In this document: piece after piece, positions 54,663 to 63,331 of the stretch
Numbering within the stretch: position 1 is the first letter of the stretch
Layout of the letters: each line of letters starts with the position of its first letter
From: Algoriphagus alkaliphilus
GTDB taxonomy: Bacteria > Bacteroidota > Bacteroidia > Cytophagales > Cyclobacteriaceae
NCBI RefSeq assembly: GCF_900103735.1
Contig: NZ_FMXE01000009.1
Span: 1-64,000, forward strand
DNA: 64,000 nt
Direction of reading: 5' to 3'
Position numbers and translations under genes: made by a program
Notes under the pieces: generated by a model
Databases searched by the model: none
What the model was told of the DNA's origin: nothing
What the model saw: only the letters and a program-made list of their open reading frames with translations

Positions 54663-54693
54663 AAGCCCTTTCGATTCTGGACCGAAAGGGCTT
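54663..54693. terminator. Terminator hairpin downstream of ssb
   Basis: AAGCCCTTTCG and CGAAAGGGCTT form an 11-base stem with a nine-base loop. A-rich flank on the left gives a T-run on the minus strand after the ssb stop codon, and GGTTTT follows on the right. Confidence 0.75.
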
Positions 54694-54720
54694 GGTTTTG
54701 AACGAGGATACTAAAAGCAT

Positions 54721-55089
54721 TTAAAACGGCATATCGGCTTCAGCTTTTTTTGATTTTGGAGATCCCATCAAAAGAAAGTCATTGACGACAACTTCGGTGA
54801 AGTATTTTTTCTCACCATTTTTATCGGTGTAAGTGCGATTTGTGAGCTTGCCTTCGACGCCTACTTCCGAACCCTTGTCAGTGTACTTGGCCAGAATTTC
54901 TGCCTGCTTGCCCCAGATGACCAGGTTGTGCCAGGTGGTTTCGGTGACCTTTTCACCGTTTTGGTTTTTGTAGGATTCATTCGTAGCAATGGTGACGTGA
55001 CCTACGACTTTGCCGGACTCGAGGGTTTTCAATTCTACTTTGGCACCCAGGTTACCGATGAGCTGAACTTTGTTTCTTAGCGTGTTCAT
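54721..55089 (-). CDS. ssb: Single-stranded DNA-binding protein
   Basis: A 122-residue SSB with the OB-fold (NKVQLIGNLGAKVELKTLESG, TTWHNLVIWGKQAEILAKY, GSEVGVEGKLTNRTYTDKNG) and a short acidic/hydrophobic C-terminal tip ADMPF, the partner-binding tail in shortened form. It is shorter than typical chromosomal SSB (about 150-180), which suggests an accessory copy for mobile DNA or competence. It stands alone, with its own terminator, near an inverted-repeat element. Confidence 0.93.
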   Translation of the reverse strand: MNTLRNKVQLIGNLGAKVELKTLESGKVVGHVTIATNESYKNQNGEKVTETTWHNLVIWGKQAEILAKYTDKGSEVGVEGKLTNRTYTDKNGEKKYFTEVVVNDFLLMGSPKSKKAEADMPF

Positions 55090-55625
55090 GATTTTAAAAT
55101 GTTAAATGTGAAAGATTTGATTAACAATTTCCGCTAGAGGATAACTGATGGACCAAAGTTGGGGAGAGGCGAAAAAAATAGTCGGTAGCTAGTCGTTTGT
55201 ATTCGATTGTAGTCGTTTGTTGTCGGATAATCGGGGTTTTTGGAGAGTATGGGCTGCTTTTTTTGTTTTAAAAAAGTAAAGGCCAAAGGCGAAATTCTAA
55301 AAATGGAAAACAAGAGACTGGAAATCCAAGTCGAAAAACCCTTTTTCGGGATTTGATATGGACGCAAAACACAAAAAAAGTTTGGCATGGACTCGCTATT
55401 TGTTACAAAAAAGAATTTTCCTGCTTGATCAAATCAACGAATTGCTTAATTTGACAACAGGAACTGCCGCAAAATTCACTCCGCACACATCGGATATACA
55501 CGAAACAGGGGAAGGGAGTTGGATTTATTGGGATATTGGCAACAATTGGCTTGGCTCCGCTGACTGAGACGCTCAAACGGACAAAGTAGGCCAAACCAAA
55601 ATCAAAAAGCAAACAAATAAATAAT
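55090..55625. other. Gap with small direct repeats upstream of ssb
   Basis: No gene is convincing. AGTCGTTTGT occurs twice (about 55192 and 55211) in the stretch 55190-55225, 19 bases apart, upstream of ssb on the opposite side, so it might be a binding site pair. Open frames at 55134-55388 (minus) and 55358-55567 (plus) lack recognisable protein features. Confidence 0.35.
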
Positions 55626-56012
55626 ATGGTAACAGTCGCAAAATACACAGTTATACTTTTTGGACTGTTTATTATTTGTGTTGGTGTACTTATGCTCTTT
55701 GCTCCAAAAAAAGCACGAGAGACATTAAAGAAGATGGCCAGTACAAACTTCATCAACTACACAGAGATAACAGTACGAATGATTCCAGCAATGGGACTGA
55801 TAATTTACTCTGACTTTTCAAAGTACCCTTTTGCATTTAAAGTATTTGGATGGTTTATGCTGGGGACCTCTTTGGTTTTATATTTTATCCCAAGAAAATG
55901 GCACCATACCTATTCACTTAAAAGTGCCGAAATTTTGAAGCCGCTATATTTTCAATTGCTATCACCAATTGCGTTTCTTATGGGGGGTGCAATAATTTAT
56001 TGCGTATTCTGA
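55626..56012 (+). CDS. Small polytopic membrane protein, unknown
   Basis: A 128-residue protein with about four hydrophobic segments: YTVILFGLFIICVGVLMLF, IRMIPAMGLII, FGWFMLGTSLVLYFI and PIAFLMGGAIIYCVF. No family recognised. It is preceded by a purine-rich stretch (AAGCAAACAAATAAATA) and no clear Shine-Dalgarno. The gene stands alone in an accessory-looking gap, so a cassette-like origin is possible. Confidence 0.6.
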   Translation: MVTVAKYTVILFGLFIICVGVLMLFAPKKARETLKKMASTNFINYTEITVRMIPAMGLIIYSDFSKYPFAFKVFGWFMLGTSLVLYFIPRKWHHTYSLKSAEILKPLYFQLLSPIAFLMGGAIIYCVF

Positions 56013-56411
56013 GCCACTGACAATTTCAACAAGGGGACTCAATTCGTGTCCGCTGGCAGTTTAGGCATGAAATTCAAAAAAATACAAACGGTGGCCTTAT
56101 TAAACTTAACGACACCCAATTGTTGCAACAATAGCTATAAAACCTTTGGTTTTTTGTAGGTTTTTAAAGTGTGTGCTATTAAATGACGTTAGCAACCTGG
56201 CACAATGCGAAGGTGTCTTTACGCCCATGTTTTATAGTCCAGCGTTAACAGTTTCTCAAATACGAAAGTGGATCTGATCTGTTTTCATCTACTTCCTTAT
56301 TCAACTCTCGATTCTTCGCCAATTAAAAAAATCCGGTTTTCCTCAATCGTTTCCGAAGATTAAGCCCCTTTCAGGACTCATGTCCGCATTTTTATTGGTA
56401 TCATTAAGTGT
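56013..56411. other. Gap before the sugar-processing cluster
   Basis: No gene is seen. There is a T-rich stretch at about 56140-56165 (TTTGGTTTTTTGTAGG), but no clear hairpin or promoter was found. Confidence 0.25.
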
Positions 56412-57302
56412 ATGATTGAAAAGGACTTGTCCAGAAGAAACTTTCTTCTGAAATCAATTGCTGCCGGAGTGGGTTTCGTAGCACTTCCCCATCTTCCGGC
56501 TTTTCCTAATGGGAAAATGTCAGGAATGAAATTTGGCCTTGTCACCTACGAGTGGGCCAAAGATTGGGATCTTCCCACCTTGATCGCCAACTGTGAAAAA
56601 ACAGGGGCTTTGGGTGTAGAACTCCGTACTCAGCATGCCCATGCGGTTGAAATCAACCTGAGCCCTTCCCAGCGGGAGGAAGTTAAAAAGCGCTTTGCCG
56701 ACAGTCCGGTGACCTGCCTGGGCTATGGGAGCAATTACGAATACCACAGTCCCGATCCTGCCAAACTCAAAGAGAATATTGAAGGCACGAAAGCCTACAT
56801 TAAGCTTTGTCACGATATCGGTTCTACCGGAATCAAAGTCAAGCCCAATACGCTTCCCGAGGGAATTCCCAAGGAAAAGACCATTGCTCAGATTGCAACT
56901 TCCTTTAATGCGGTCGGGAAATTTGCCCAAGATTACGGACAGCTGATCCGCGTGGAAGTTCACGGACATCTGACCCAGGAATTGCCGGTGATGAAAGCGA
57001 TTTTTGATCAGGTGACCGAACCGAATGTCAAGATCTGTTGGAACTGTAATCCGGAAGATTTACTGCCCCCCGGTTTGGAAGCCAATTTTCACAGTGTGAA
57101 AAAATGGTTTGGTGATACGGTTCACGTCCGGGAATTCAATATTGGGGATTATCCCTACCCAGAGTTGTTCAGGCTCTTTGGTGGAATGAATTACGAAGGC
57201 TGGATACTGATGGAAGCACGGTCTCAACCTACAGACCGGGTTGCGGCACTGAAGGAGCAGCTTGAGTTGTTCAATGCGCTTGTAGCTCAGTCCAAAGGGT
57301 AG
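56412..57302 (+). CDS. Tat-exported sugar phosphate isomerase/epimerase (TIM barrel)
   Basis: A 296-residue protein with a twin-arginine signal (SRRNFLLKSIAAGVGFVALP, Arg8-Arg9). The mature part is a xylose-isomerase-like TIM barrel: LGVELRTQHAHAVE, HDIGSTGIKVKPN, LIRVEVHGHL with metal-ligand-like Glu/His, and GWILMEARSQP. Members isomerise or epimerise sugars or their oxidised forms. It begins a plus-strand cluster with an oxidoreductase, a PmoA-like protein and a broken FAD oxidoreductase, suggesting periplasmic sugar oxidation. Confidence 0.88.
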   Translation: MIEKDLSRRNFLLKSIAAGVGFVALPHLPAFPNGKMSGMKFGLVTYEWAKDWDLPTLIANCEKTGALGVELRTQHAHAVEINLSPSQREEVKKRFADSPVTCLGYGSNYEYHSPDPAKLKENIEGTKAYIKLCHDIGSTGIKVKPNTLPEGIPKEKTIAQIATSFNAVGKFAQDYGQLIRVEVHGHLTQELPVMKAIFDQVTEPNVKICWNCNPEDLLPPGLEANFHSVKKWFGDTVHVREFNIGDYPYPELFRLFGGMNYEGWILMEARSQPTDRVAALKEQLELFNALVAQSKG

Positions 57303-57362
57303 GTGGTAGGAAATAATAGTTAATAGTTATTTTGTAAATAGTGAATCAGTGAGGATTCGGAA

Positions 57363-57470
57363 AATATTGAGTTTCGAATCTCGAATCTCAAATTCTGAAT
57401 ATCGAATACCAAATTCCGAACATCCGACATCCGAAATCCGAAATCAAAAATCCGAAATCAATAACCCCAT
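57363..57470. repeat. Low-complexity short tandem repeats
   Basis: The bases consist of degenerate short units such as TCGAATCTC, AAATTCCGAA and AAATCCGAAATC. They fill the gap between the isomerase and oxidoreductase genes. The unit lengths are variable and there is no spacer structure. Confidence 0.7.
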
Positions 57471-57476
57471 CATTCC

Positions 57477-58838
57477 ATGAACAACGATCAATCCAGAAGA
57501 GACTTTCTCAAAAAATCAGCCCTCACCACCGCCGGTCTCAGCTTTGGGGCTATGGCCTTTTCTCCCAAAAGTTACAGTCGCATCATCGGTGCCAATGACC
57601 GGGTCAATGTAGGCATCGTCGGATTCTCAGACCGCTGCCGGGGAGCTTTGGTTCCTGCCATGCAGATTCACGCCAAGGAAATGAATTTTCAGTTTACAGC
57701 AGTTTCGGATATCTGGAGTAGAAGACGGGACGAAGCGGTGGCTTTTGTCAAAGATAAAACCGGTTTGACCCTAGCAACCGCCCGAAATAATGATGAACTC
57801 TATGACAGAAAAGATGTGGATGCGGTGATTATCAGTACAGCAGATTTTCAGCATGCACTTCATTGCAAGGAAGCGGTGGAGGCCGGAAGAGATGCCTATG
57901 TGGAAAAGCCCTTTGCCGAAACCATGGCTGACAACCGTGCTGCCAAAGAAGCGGTGCTTCGTACCGGAAAAATCGTGCAGGTAGGTTCACAGCGCCGAAG
58001 TGGTCTCAATTATCATCAGGCGCACGACTTTATCAAAGCGGGAAAATTTGGAGATATCGTGGCTGTGGAAATGACCTGGAATGTCAATCAACCCGGCAGG
58101 TGGAGGCGAGCAGATCTAGTCAGTCAAATACGGAAAGAAGATACAGACTGGGACCGCTATCAGATGAACCGGCCCAAGACGGAATGGGATCCGCGGAAAT
58201 ACCTTGAATTCCGCCTGTTCTGGCCCTATTCTTCCGGTATTCCGGGACAGTGGATGGCGCATCAGATCGATACGGTGCACTGGTTTACTGACTTGCCGCA
58301 TCCCCGAAGCGTAGCCGCCAATGGGGGCATTTACCTTTGGAAAGACGGTCGACAAAATTTTGATACCATGACGGCTGTCTTCGATTACGGTCCGCTCAAT
58401 GACTCAAGCAAAGGCTTCCAGGTGATTTATTCTTCCCGATTTACCAATTCGGCAGGGGGTACCAAGGAGATTTATTACTCCAATGGAGGCGAACTCAATC
58501 TGGATACGAATCGGATTTCTCCCAATGGGGGACTCAGTGCGAATCAGGCCAGAGGAATGGGGCTAAAGGAAAACTTGCTTCCTGAAATGGCTTTGGGCGA
58601 AGCTGTCCAAGTGGAAACAGGAGCCAATACCGGTGCCGACGACATGACCTCAGCACACATGCGCAATTGGATGGAGTGCGTCAGGTCCCGCAAAAAGCCA
58701 AATGCAGACGTGATGGCAGGATACAATCATTCCATCGCCAATATCATGACTACTGCTGCATTGCGAACCGGCCAGTTTGTGACCTTCGATGAGGAAAAGC
58801 AGGAAGTACTGGCAGGTGGTAAAGTATTTCAATATTAA
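57477..58838 (+). CDS. Tat-exported Gfo/Idh/MocA-family oxidoreductase
   Basis: A 453-residue NAD(P)-dependent oxidoreductase with a Tat signal (QSRRDFLKKSALTTAGLSFG, Arg7-Arg8). The dinucleotide-binding fold starts VNVGIVGFSDRCRGALVPAM, and YVEKPFAE holds the conserved EKP lysine. Length and signal match the periplasmic GH109/Gfo-type group in Bacteroidota, which can act on glycosides by transient oxidation. It is in a cluster with a TIM-barrel isomerase upstream and a PmoA-like protein 11 bases downstream. Confidence 0.92.
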   Translation: MNNDQSRRDFLKKSALTTAGLSFGAMAFSPKSYSRIIGANDRVNVGIVGFSDRCRGALVPAMQIHAKEMNFQFTAVSDIWSRRRDEAVAFVKDKTGLTLATARNNDELYDRKDVDAVIISTADFQHALHCKEAVEAGRDAYVEKPFAETMADNRAAKEAVLRTGKIVQVGSQRRSGLNYHQAHDFIKAGKFGDIVAVEMTWNVNQPGRWRRADLVSQIRKEDTDWDRYQMNRPKTEWDPRKYLEFRLFWPYSSGIPGQWMAHQIDTVHWFTDLPHPRSVAANGGIYLWKDGRQNFDTMTAVFDYGPLNDSSKGFQVIYSSRFTNSAGGTKEIYYSNGGELNLDTNRISPNGGLSANQARGMGLKENLLPEMALGEAVQVETGANTGADDMTSAHMRNWMECVRSRKKPNADVMAGYNHSIANIMTTAALRTGQFVTFDEEKQEVLAGGKVFQY

Positions 58839-58849
58839 TCCTGTCTACT

Positions 58850-59917
58850 ATGATGAATCAACTTAAAGCCGGTCTTTGGACCGGTTTAGTTTTGATGTCT
58901 TCGGCCATTTCCGGCTGTTCAGGCGAAAATGCAGCTAATTCCGATAATTCCATGGATCAGAAAAGTGCAGTCACTTTGTTAAGAAACGATGCCGAAAAGA
59001 AAGTGGAAGTCTTGGTAAATGGTGCGCTTTTTACGGCATACCTGTATCCTGAATCGATTGCCAAACCTGTTCTTTATCCAATAAAATCTGCTAAGGGAAA
59101 TGATTTGACGAGAGGTTTTCCTTTGGAACCCAGACCGGGAGAGCGTGTAGATCATCCCCACCATATTGGACTTTGGTTTAATTACGGAGATGTCAATGGG
59201 CTGGACTTTTGGAATAATTCGGATGCCATTCCTGCCGAGAAAAAGAGTGGCTATGGTTCCATCGTCCACACAGATATTTTGGGAACCAAAGAAAGCCGGG
59301 AAGGAGCAGAATTGGAAGTGGCAGCTGATTGGATCGCACAGGACGGGAGGATTTTATTGAAGGAGACCACCCGTTTTATTTTTAGTTCGGTAGGAGAAAA
59401 GCGTGTCATAGACCGTATTACTACACTTAAGGCACATGGACAGGATATTTCTTTCACAGACAATAAAGAAGGAATGCTCGGAATCCGGGTTGCGCGGGAG
59501 TTGGAACATCCAAGCAACAAGCCTGAGCTGTTCACGGATGCCAATGGAATTGTCACTACTGTCCCGACTCTGAACAATGAAGGTGTCAGCGGAATGTACC
59601 GAAGCAGCGAAGGAATCGAAGGGGATGATGTATGGGGAACACGTGCCAAATGGGTGAACCTATCGGGAGAAATCAAAGGGGAAAAAGTTTCGCTGGCTAT
59701 AGTGGATCATCCGAAAAATCCAGGCTATCCAACTTATTGGCATGCTCGGGGTTATGGGCTTTTTGCCGCGAATACCTTGGGACAAAAGGCACTGAGCAAC
59801 GGTAAGGAAGTGTTGAACTTCAAATTGAAAGACGGGGAATCGGTTACGTTTAGGTATCGTATTGTGGTTAGTTCAGGGAGTTCCTTGGATGATGAGGCAT
59901 TGAATAAGGAATCGTAA
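58850..59917 (+). CDS. PmoA-like (DUF6807) lipoprotein
   Basis: A 355-residue protein with a lipoprotein signal (LMSSAISGC, Cys23). It has the PmoA-family features: FTAYLYPESIAKPVLYPIKS, the LTRGFPLEPRPGERVDHPHH block with clustered His residues, IGLWFNYGDVNGLDFWNN, and a C-terminal YPTYWHARGYGLFAAN. The family is common in sugar clusters and its exact activity is unproven. It is 11 bases after the Gfo/Idh gene, so it is in the same transcript. Confidence 0.85.
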   Translation: MMNQLKAGLWTGLVLMSSAISGCSGENAANSDNSMDQKSAVTLLRNDAEKKVEVLVNGALFTAYLYPESIAKPVLYPIKSAKGNDLTRGFPLEPRPGERVDHPHHIGLWFNYGDVNGLDFWNNSDAIPAEKKSGYGSIVHTDILGTKESREGAELEVAADWIAQDGRILLKETTRFIFSSVGEKRVIDRITTLKAHGQDISFTDNKEGMLGIRVARELEHPSNKPELFTDANGIVTTVPTLNNEGVSGMYRSSEGIEGDDVWGTRAKWVNLSGEIKGEKVSLAIVDHPKNPGYPTYWHARGYGLFAANTLGQKALSNGKEVLNFKLKDGESVTFRYRIVVSSGSSLDDEALNKES

Positions 59918-59934
59918 GACTTTTCGAAATGATC

Positions 59935-59972
59935 AATGATCAATTTTCAATGGACAATGATCAATTTTCAAT
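59935..59972. repeat. Two tandem copies of AATGATCAATTTTCAAT
   Basis: The 17-base unit is present at 59935-59951 and 59956-59972, in the gap after the PmoA-like gene. It is simple tandem repetition of unclear role. Confidence 0.8.
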
Positions 59973-60020
59973 TATCAAAGATTCAAGGGTAAATATCTTT
60001 TGAGCCGCTGGGAGTTGTCG

Positions 60021-60042
60021 AAGTGAGTGTCTTCACTCACTT
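60021..60042. repeat. AAGTGAGTG palindrome, second copy in the window
   Basis: AAGTGAGTG and CACTCACTT surround TCTT. It matches the palindrome at 48947-48970 with only the loop and outer bases differing, and both are preceded by GTCG. Confidence 0.8.
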
Positions 60043-60126
60043 TATTGTTAAAGGTTTAGATTCGATTATAGACACAAGACTTCAGCACCAATAACTCAAT
60101 ATCTCAATAACCAACCCAATCTTCCT

Positions 60127-60276
60127 ATGCGCTTATTTTTCCCGCTTTTATTCAGCATACTGATCTTTTCATGCTCCTCAAAACAGGAAGCACACTTTGA
60201 AGGCGACATCATTACCTATGGAGGTACTTCTGCGGGAATAACCGCCGCGGTTCAGGCCAAGAAAATTTCTTCTTGA
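60127..60276 (+). pseudogene. FAD-dependent oxidoreductase, only the lipoprotein signal and first Rossmann turn left
   Basis: The ATG at 60127 begins a lipoprotein signal (MRLFFPLLFSILIFSC). Then DIITYGGTSAGITAAVQAKK follows, the GG-x-S-AG-x-x-A FAD-binding start of FAD_oxidored proteins (normally 500-700 residues). Family identity ends at about 60265 and the frame stops at 60274-60276, immediately before the toxin remnant. The gene is cut off at the toxin-antitoxin insertion point, or was deleted with it. Confidence 0.75.
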
Positions 60277-60281
60277 ACAAC

Positions 60282-60573
60282 TTATGAATCAATGGCTCCC
60301 AATTTTTTTACTAATCTCCTTTTATCAATTGTTCTGATGGATAAGTGCAATGGAAGAGTTTGGAAGTTTGGAAATATTTTTCCCGATTAATACTTCATTG
60401 GGATAAATGAACCTTTCTTTTCTGTAGGTAGTCAAGGGAATAAAATTTACCACATTAAGAAGGTCATTGAAGAAGTCTTCACTAATAATAATTTCAGGTC
60501 TAGTGTTCCCTTGTTCAGAACCAACTACAGGATCCAGATTTGCTAATAAAATTGACCATTTTTCAAATTTCAT
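60282..60573 (-). pseudogene. MazF/PemK-type toxin, frameshifted near the C-terminus
   Basis: From ATG 60573 the frame reads a MazF-like N-terminus (LLANLDPVVGSEQGNTRPEIII, FNDLLNVVNFIPLT) and stops after 82 residues at IALIHQNN. The normal continuation is present in another frame: RTIDKRRLVKKLGAIDS, ending at 60282, just as in functional MazF (IRTxDKxRL). A few bases are missing at the join, near 60325-60332. The conserved end residues are lost from the product, so it is probably not toxic. The antitoxin gene is intact two bases upstream. Confidence 0.82.
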
Positions 60574-60575
60574 TT

Positions 60576-60797
60576 TTATTCCAAGTCATTGTTTTCAAAG
60601 TCTACTGATAGGTTTTTGATATCTTTCAAAAAAAGTGGATCTGTTGCTGCTTTTTTCATCAATTCCATCTTCTCCATTTTCAATTCAGAGACATTTTCTA
60701 TGGTCACTAGAATCTCCTTACCGGAAGATTTAAGCTCTTTTGGCAAGTCAATGATTAATTGATCTCCCTTGATCCTATATTTTTGATTTACAGTCAT
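60576..60797 (-). CDS. MazE/DUF2281-like antitoxin
   Basis: A 73-residue protein with IKGDQLIIDLPKELKSSGKE at the N-terminus and a helical C-terminus (KKAATDPLFLKDIKNLSVDFE) typical of short type II antitoxins paired with MazF in Bacteroidota. It lies two bases upstream of the toxin remnant, so the two form an operon. Such antitoxins bind both their toxin and their own promoter. Here the toxin is frameshifted. Confidence 0.78.
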   Translation of the reverse strand: MTVNQKYRIKGDQLIIDLPKELKSSGKEILVTIENVSELKMEKMELMKKAATDPLFLKDIKNLSVDFENNDLE

Positions 60798-60851
60798 TTA
60801 TCGTGATTACTTTACTCAAAATACATCAAAGAATGATTAAAAAGTTTCATT

Positions 60852-61547
60852 TTAAGAAATCCTCCTGATTAATTCCCCCGCCTCGCCAATATGCTCTACT
60901 TTAAAGAATCGCTCATGTTCCACCTCATGGTCGATCTGTTCGTGAGCCCAGGTGATATGGAAGGGGATGTGAATGCCGTATCCGCCGATTTCGAGGGCAG
61001 GAAGGACGTCTGATTTTAGACTGTTGCCCAGCATCAGAAATTCCGAAGGGTGGATATCCAGATGGCGGATGAGTTTATCGTAGTCGCTGACCCGCTTTTC
61101 GCTCATGATCTCAATGTGGTGAAAGTGCTTTTCCAGTCCGGATTTCTTTAGTTTTCGCTCCTGATCAATCAAATCACCCTTGGTAGCCATCACGATTCGA
61201 TAGTCTCCATTTAAGGATTTGAGAACCTGTTCTACACCAGGAAGCAGGTCAACTGGTTTTTCCAGCATTTCCTGACCGATTTGGATGATTTTCTCAATGA
61301 TCCGAATCGGCATCTTGTGATCAGAAATCCGCATGGCAGTCTCGATCATGGAGAGCATGAAGCCCTTCACTCCGTAGCCGTAAATTCCAAGATTGTCGAT
61401 TTCGGTTCGGTACAATTCTTTCATGATAGCATGCTGGGGCATAAAATCTTCCAGCAGGCTGGCAAATTTTTCCTCCGCTTCGCGAAAAAAGGGTTCGTTC
61501 ACCCACAGTGTGTCGTCGGCATCGAAGGCAATTACTTTGATAGGCAT
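60852..61547 (-). CDS. HAD-family phosphatase
   Basis: Encodes 231 residues from ATG 61545-61547 (MPIKVIAFDADDTLWVNE); a longer frame to 61583 overlaps repeat DNA. The HAD nucleophile Asp9 and acid/base Asp11 stand in FDADDTLW. Later motifs are MATKGD (Lys) and LMLGNSLKSDVLPAL. The cap domain is small, so it is a phosphatase of low-molecular-weight substrates. No functional partner is evident. Confidence 0.88.
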   Translation of the reverse strand: MPIKVIAFDADDTLWVNEPFFREAEEKFASLLEDFMPQHAIMKELYRTEIDNLGIYGYGVKGFMLSMIETAMRISDHKMPIRIIEKIIQIGQEMLEKPVDLLPGVEQVLKSLNGDYRIVMATKGDLIDQERKLKKSGLEKHFHHIEIMSEKRVSDYDKLIRHLDIHPSEFLMLGNSLKSDVLPALEIGGYGIHIPFHITWAHEQIDHEVEHERFFKVEHIGEAGELIRRIS

Positions 61548-61555
61548 AATTTTTT

Positions 61556-61688
61556 GGTCAACGGCTGACGGTCCACGGACCACAGCAGCGTGTAATGGAT
61601 TTAAATTTCCGGGTTCCTAATTTTTTGGAAAACCACCAATGTCTTATTGGCAGCAACCATCGACAGTCGTCCGTGGACTGTTGACTAA
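61556..61688. repeat. Inverted pair of GTCAAC...GTCCACGGAC repeats
   Basis: GGTCAACGGCTGACGGTCC at 61556-61574 with the palindrome GGTCCACGGACC, and the inverted relative at 61661-61688 (reverse complement TAGTCAACAGTCCACGGAC), face each other across a 77-base spacer between the HAD and esterase genes. A partial relative is at 45331-45350. They look like a paired repetitive palindromic element. Confidence 0.6.
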
Positions 61689-62600
61689 TCAAAGGTCATT
61701 CATCCACGCCAGCAGCACCTCTCTCCAGCCTTCTACTGCTCCTTTTCCCAAACCGAAAGCAAATCCGTGCCCACCGGAAGGGTAAATATGAAGGGATGCT
61801 TTTACTCCATTTTTATGCAAAGCCTGATAATATAGTATTGTATTTTCAATTGGAACGCCCTTGTCATCCTGAGCATGAACGAGGAAAGTAGGGGGTGTTT
61901 CGGTATTCACATTCATTTGTCCTGAAAACCGATCTTTCAATTCTTGGGAAGCGTTTTCACCGATTAGATTCTTTCTCGAACCTCCATGAACCGCATCATC
62001 CTGAAATGTGATCACCGGATATACCAAAACAGAAAAGTCAGGCCGGGCGGAAAGCGCATCGATGGCGTCCTTTGGCCGATTTATTTCATGATTGTATTGC
62101 GTACTCAAGGTTGAAGCCAAATGACCTCCGGCGGAGAAGCCCATAATTCCCACCTTTGCCGGATCGATATTCCAGGCAACTGCATTTTGCCTGACCAGCC
62201 GGATCGCCCGCTGAGCGTCCATCAAAGGGACTTCTTTGGGGTCTGTAAGTGACTTGGAAATTGGTAATCGATATTTAACCACGATTCCGGCGATTCCCTG
62301 TGCATTCAGCCATTTGGCAAAGTCGGTGCCTTCCCAGTCGTAAGCCAGAATTCCATATCCGCCTCCTGGGAAAATAACCACAGCTTTGCCAGTAGAGATT
62401 TGCTTTGCGGGGAGATAAACTTCAATCGTCGGAACTTGAACATTTCCGATTCGGATGATGCCTTCAGAAACGACTTCTTCCTTTAGGTCCATGTTGGTTT
62501 GTAGGGGAGGAGTGCCGTTCCAAAGGGGAAGGGTGTGGTTTTGGGGGAATGCCATCAGTGAGAAAATGCTAAATAGGAGGGTTAAGATTGGGTTTTTCAT
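61689..62600 (-). CDS. Secreted alpha/beta-hydrolase (BD-FAE/esterase type)
   Basis: A 303-residue secreted hydrolase with a signal peptide (to about residue 20, MAFPQN). The catalytic triad is visible: Ser156 (GIMGFSAGGHL), Asp245/246 (VHAQDDKGVP) and His278 (YPSGGHGF). The oxyanion motif is the glycine-rich VVIFPGGGYG. The layout matches the BD-FAE-like esterases used on xylan or pectin side groups. It is alone between repeats and the DUF3307 pair. Confidence 0.88.
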   Translation of the reverse strand: MKNPILTLLFSIFSLMAFPQNHTLPLWNGTPPLQTNMDLKEEVVSEGIIRIGNVQVPTIEVYLPAKQISTGKAVVIFPGGGYGILAYDWEGTDFAKWLNAQGIAGIVVKYRLPISKSLTDPKEVPLMDAQRAIRLVRQNAVAWNIDPAKVGIMGFSAGGHLASTLSTQYNHEINRPKDAIDALSARPDFSVLVYPVITFQDDAVHGGSRKNLIGENASQELKDRFSGQMNVNTETPPTFLVHAQDDKGVPIENTILYYQALHKNGVKASLHIYPSGGHGFAFGLGKGAVEGWREVLLAWMNDL

Positions 62601-62626
62601 AGTATTGAGCGCGTAATGATAGGTTT

Positions 62627-63331
62627 TTAAATCTTTTCAACAATCCATAGAACTGCAAGTCCTGTGAGGATGGATATTCCAAAGCTGATCAAAGTGCCAA
62701 TTAAAATATATTCGGTCAGTTTTCTGTCTTTTGATTTTCTGAGATCCCCAAACCTAAAAACCGACTTAGCAGCTAATAGGAAACCGATAGCTTCCCATTT
62801 TCCAGTGATCACAAACACAAAAACAAATAACCGTTCCAACATTCCAATATGTTTTCCGGCATTTTGAAGGGAAGCACCCTCTGAGAGGTCCAGCTTTTTT
62901 GACCAGACTGCAAGTAATAATTGTATAGTGATACCAGCTACTTGAGTAATTAGAATAAGGGCAGTGCAATAAATCCAGAATGCAGATGAAAATGAAAGGT
63001 AGATTTCGGGATTGAACCAAAAATGCCAAAAACCCACGATTGAAGATAAATGGGCGATTTGATCCCCAAAAAACCAGTAAACTCGGTTGTTGTTTTTTTG
63101 AAAGTATAGCTTGGTTAGGTCAATTAAGCCGTGAATCAACATTAAACACACCGCCATAGCCCAAAAATCGATTCCAAGCAGAATTACAATCAGTGTTCCG
63201 TGAATCAGAAAGTGAAGATATATTTTTGGGGATCTTACTTTTTTCTTTTCTTTTTCCGCTACCCATGATTTAGGCTGAAGTAAGAAATCGCCAATTATAT
63301 GAGCCAATAAAAGTTTAATTAGAAAGATCAT
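62627..63331 (-). CDS. DUF3307-family membrane protein
   Basis: A 234-residue polytopic membrane protein. The DUF3307 hallmark is LLAHIIGDFLLQPKSWV at the N-terminus, with hydrophobic segments IYLHFLIHGTLIVILLG and MAVCLMLIHGLIDLTKL, followed by a second half with several helices. Function unknown. It overlaps the SatD-like gene by four bases, a pairing that recurs in other Bacteroidota. Confidence 0.82.
   Translation of the reverse strand: MIFLIKLLLAHIIGDFLLQPKSWVAEKEKKKVRSPKIYLHFLIHGTLIVILLGIDFWAMAVCLMLIHGLIDLTKLYFQKNNNRVYWFFGDQIAHLSSIVGFWHFWFNPEIYLSFSSAFWIYCTALILITQVAGITIQLLLAVWSKKLDLSEGASLQNAGKHIGMLERLFVFVFVITGKWEAIGFLLAAKSVFRFGDLRKSKDRKLTEYILIGTLISFGISILTGLAVLWIVEKI

Noticed and set aside
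55134..55388. Minus-strand open frame of 84 codons upstream of ssb
   Set aside because: AT-rich and low-complexity, without a protein-like pattern.
55358..55567. Plus-strand open frame of 69 codons
   Set aside because: No recognisable domain and no signal for translation.
56170..56230. Possible attC-like recombination site near the small membrane protein gene
   Set aside because: A GTTAGC string is seen but the paired core RYYYAAC/GTTRRRY and the second arm do not fit.
57363..57470. Possible CRISPR-like repeat array
   Set aside because: The units are short, variable and lack spacers of even length.
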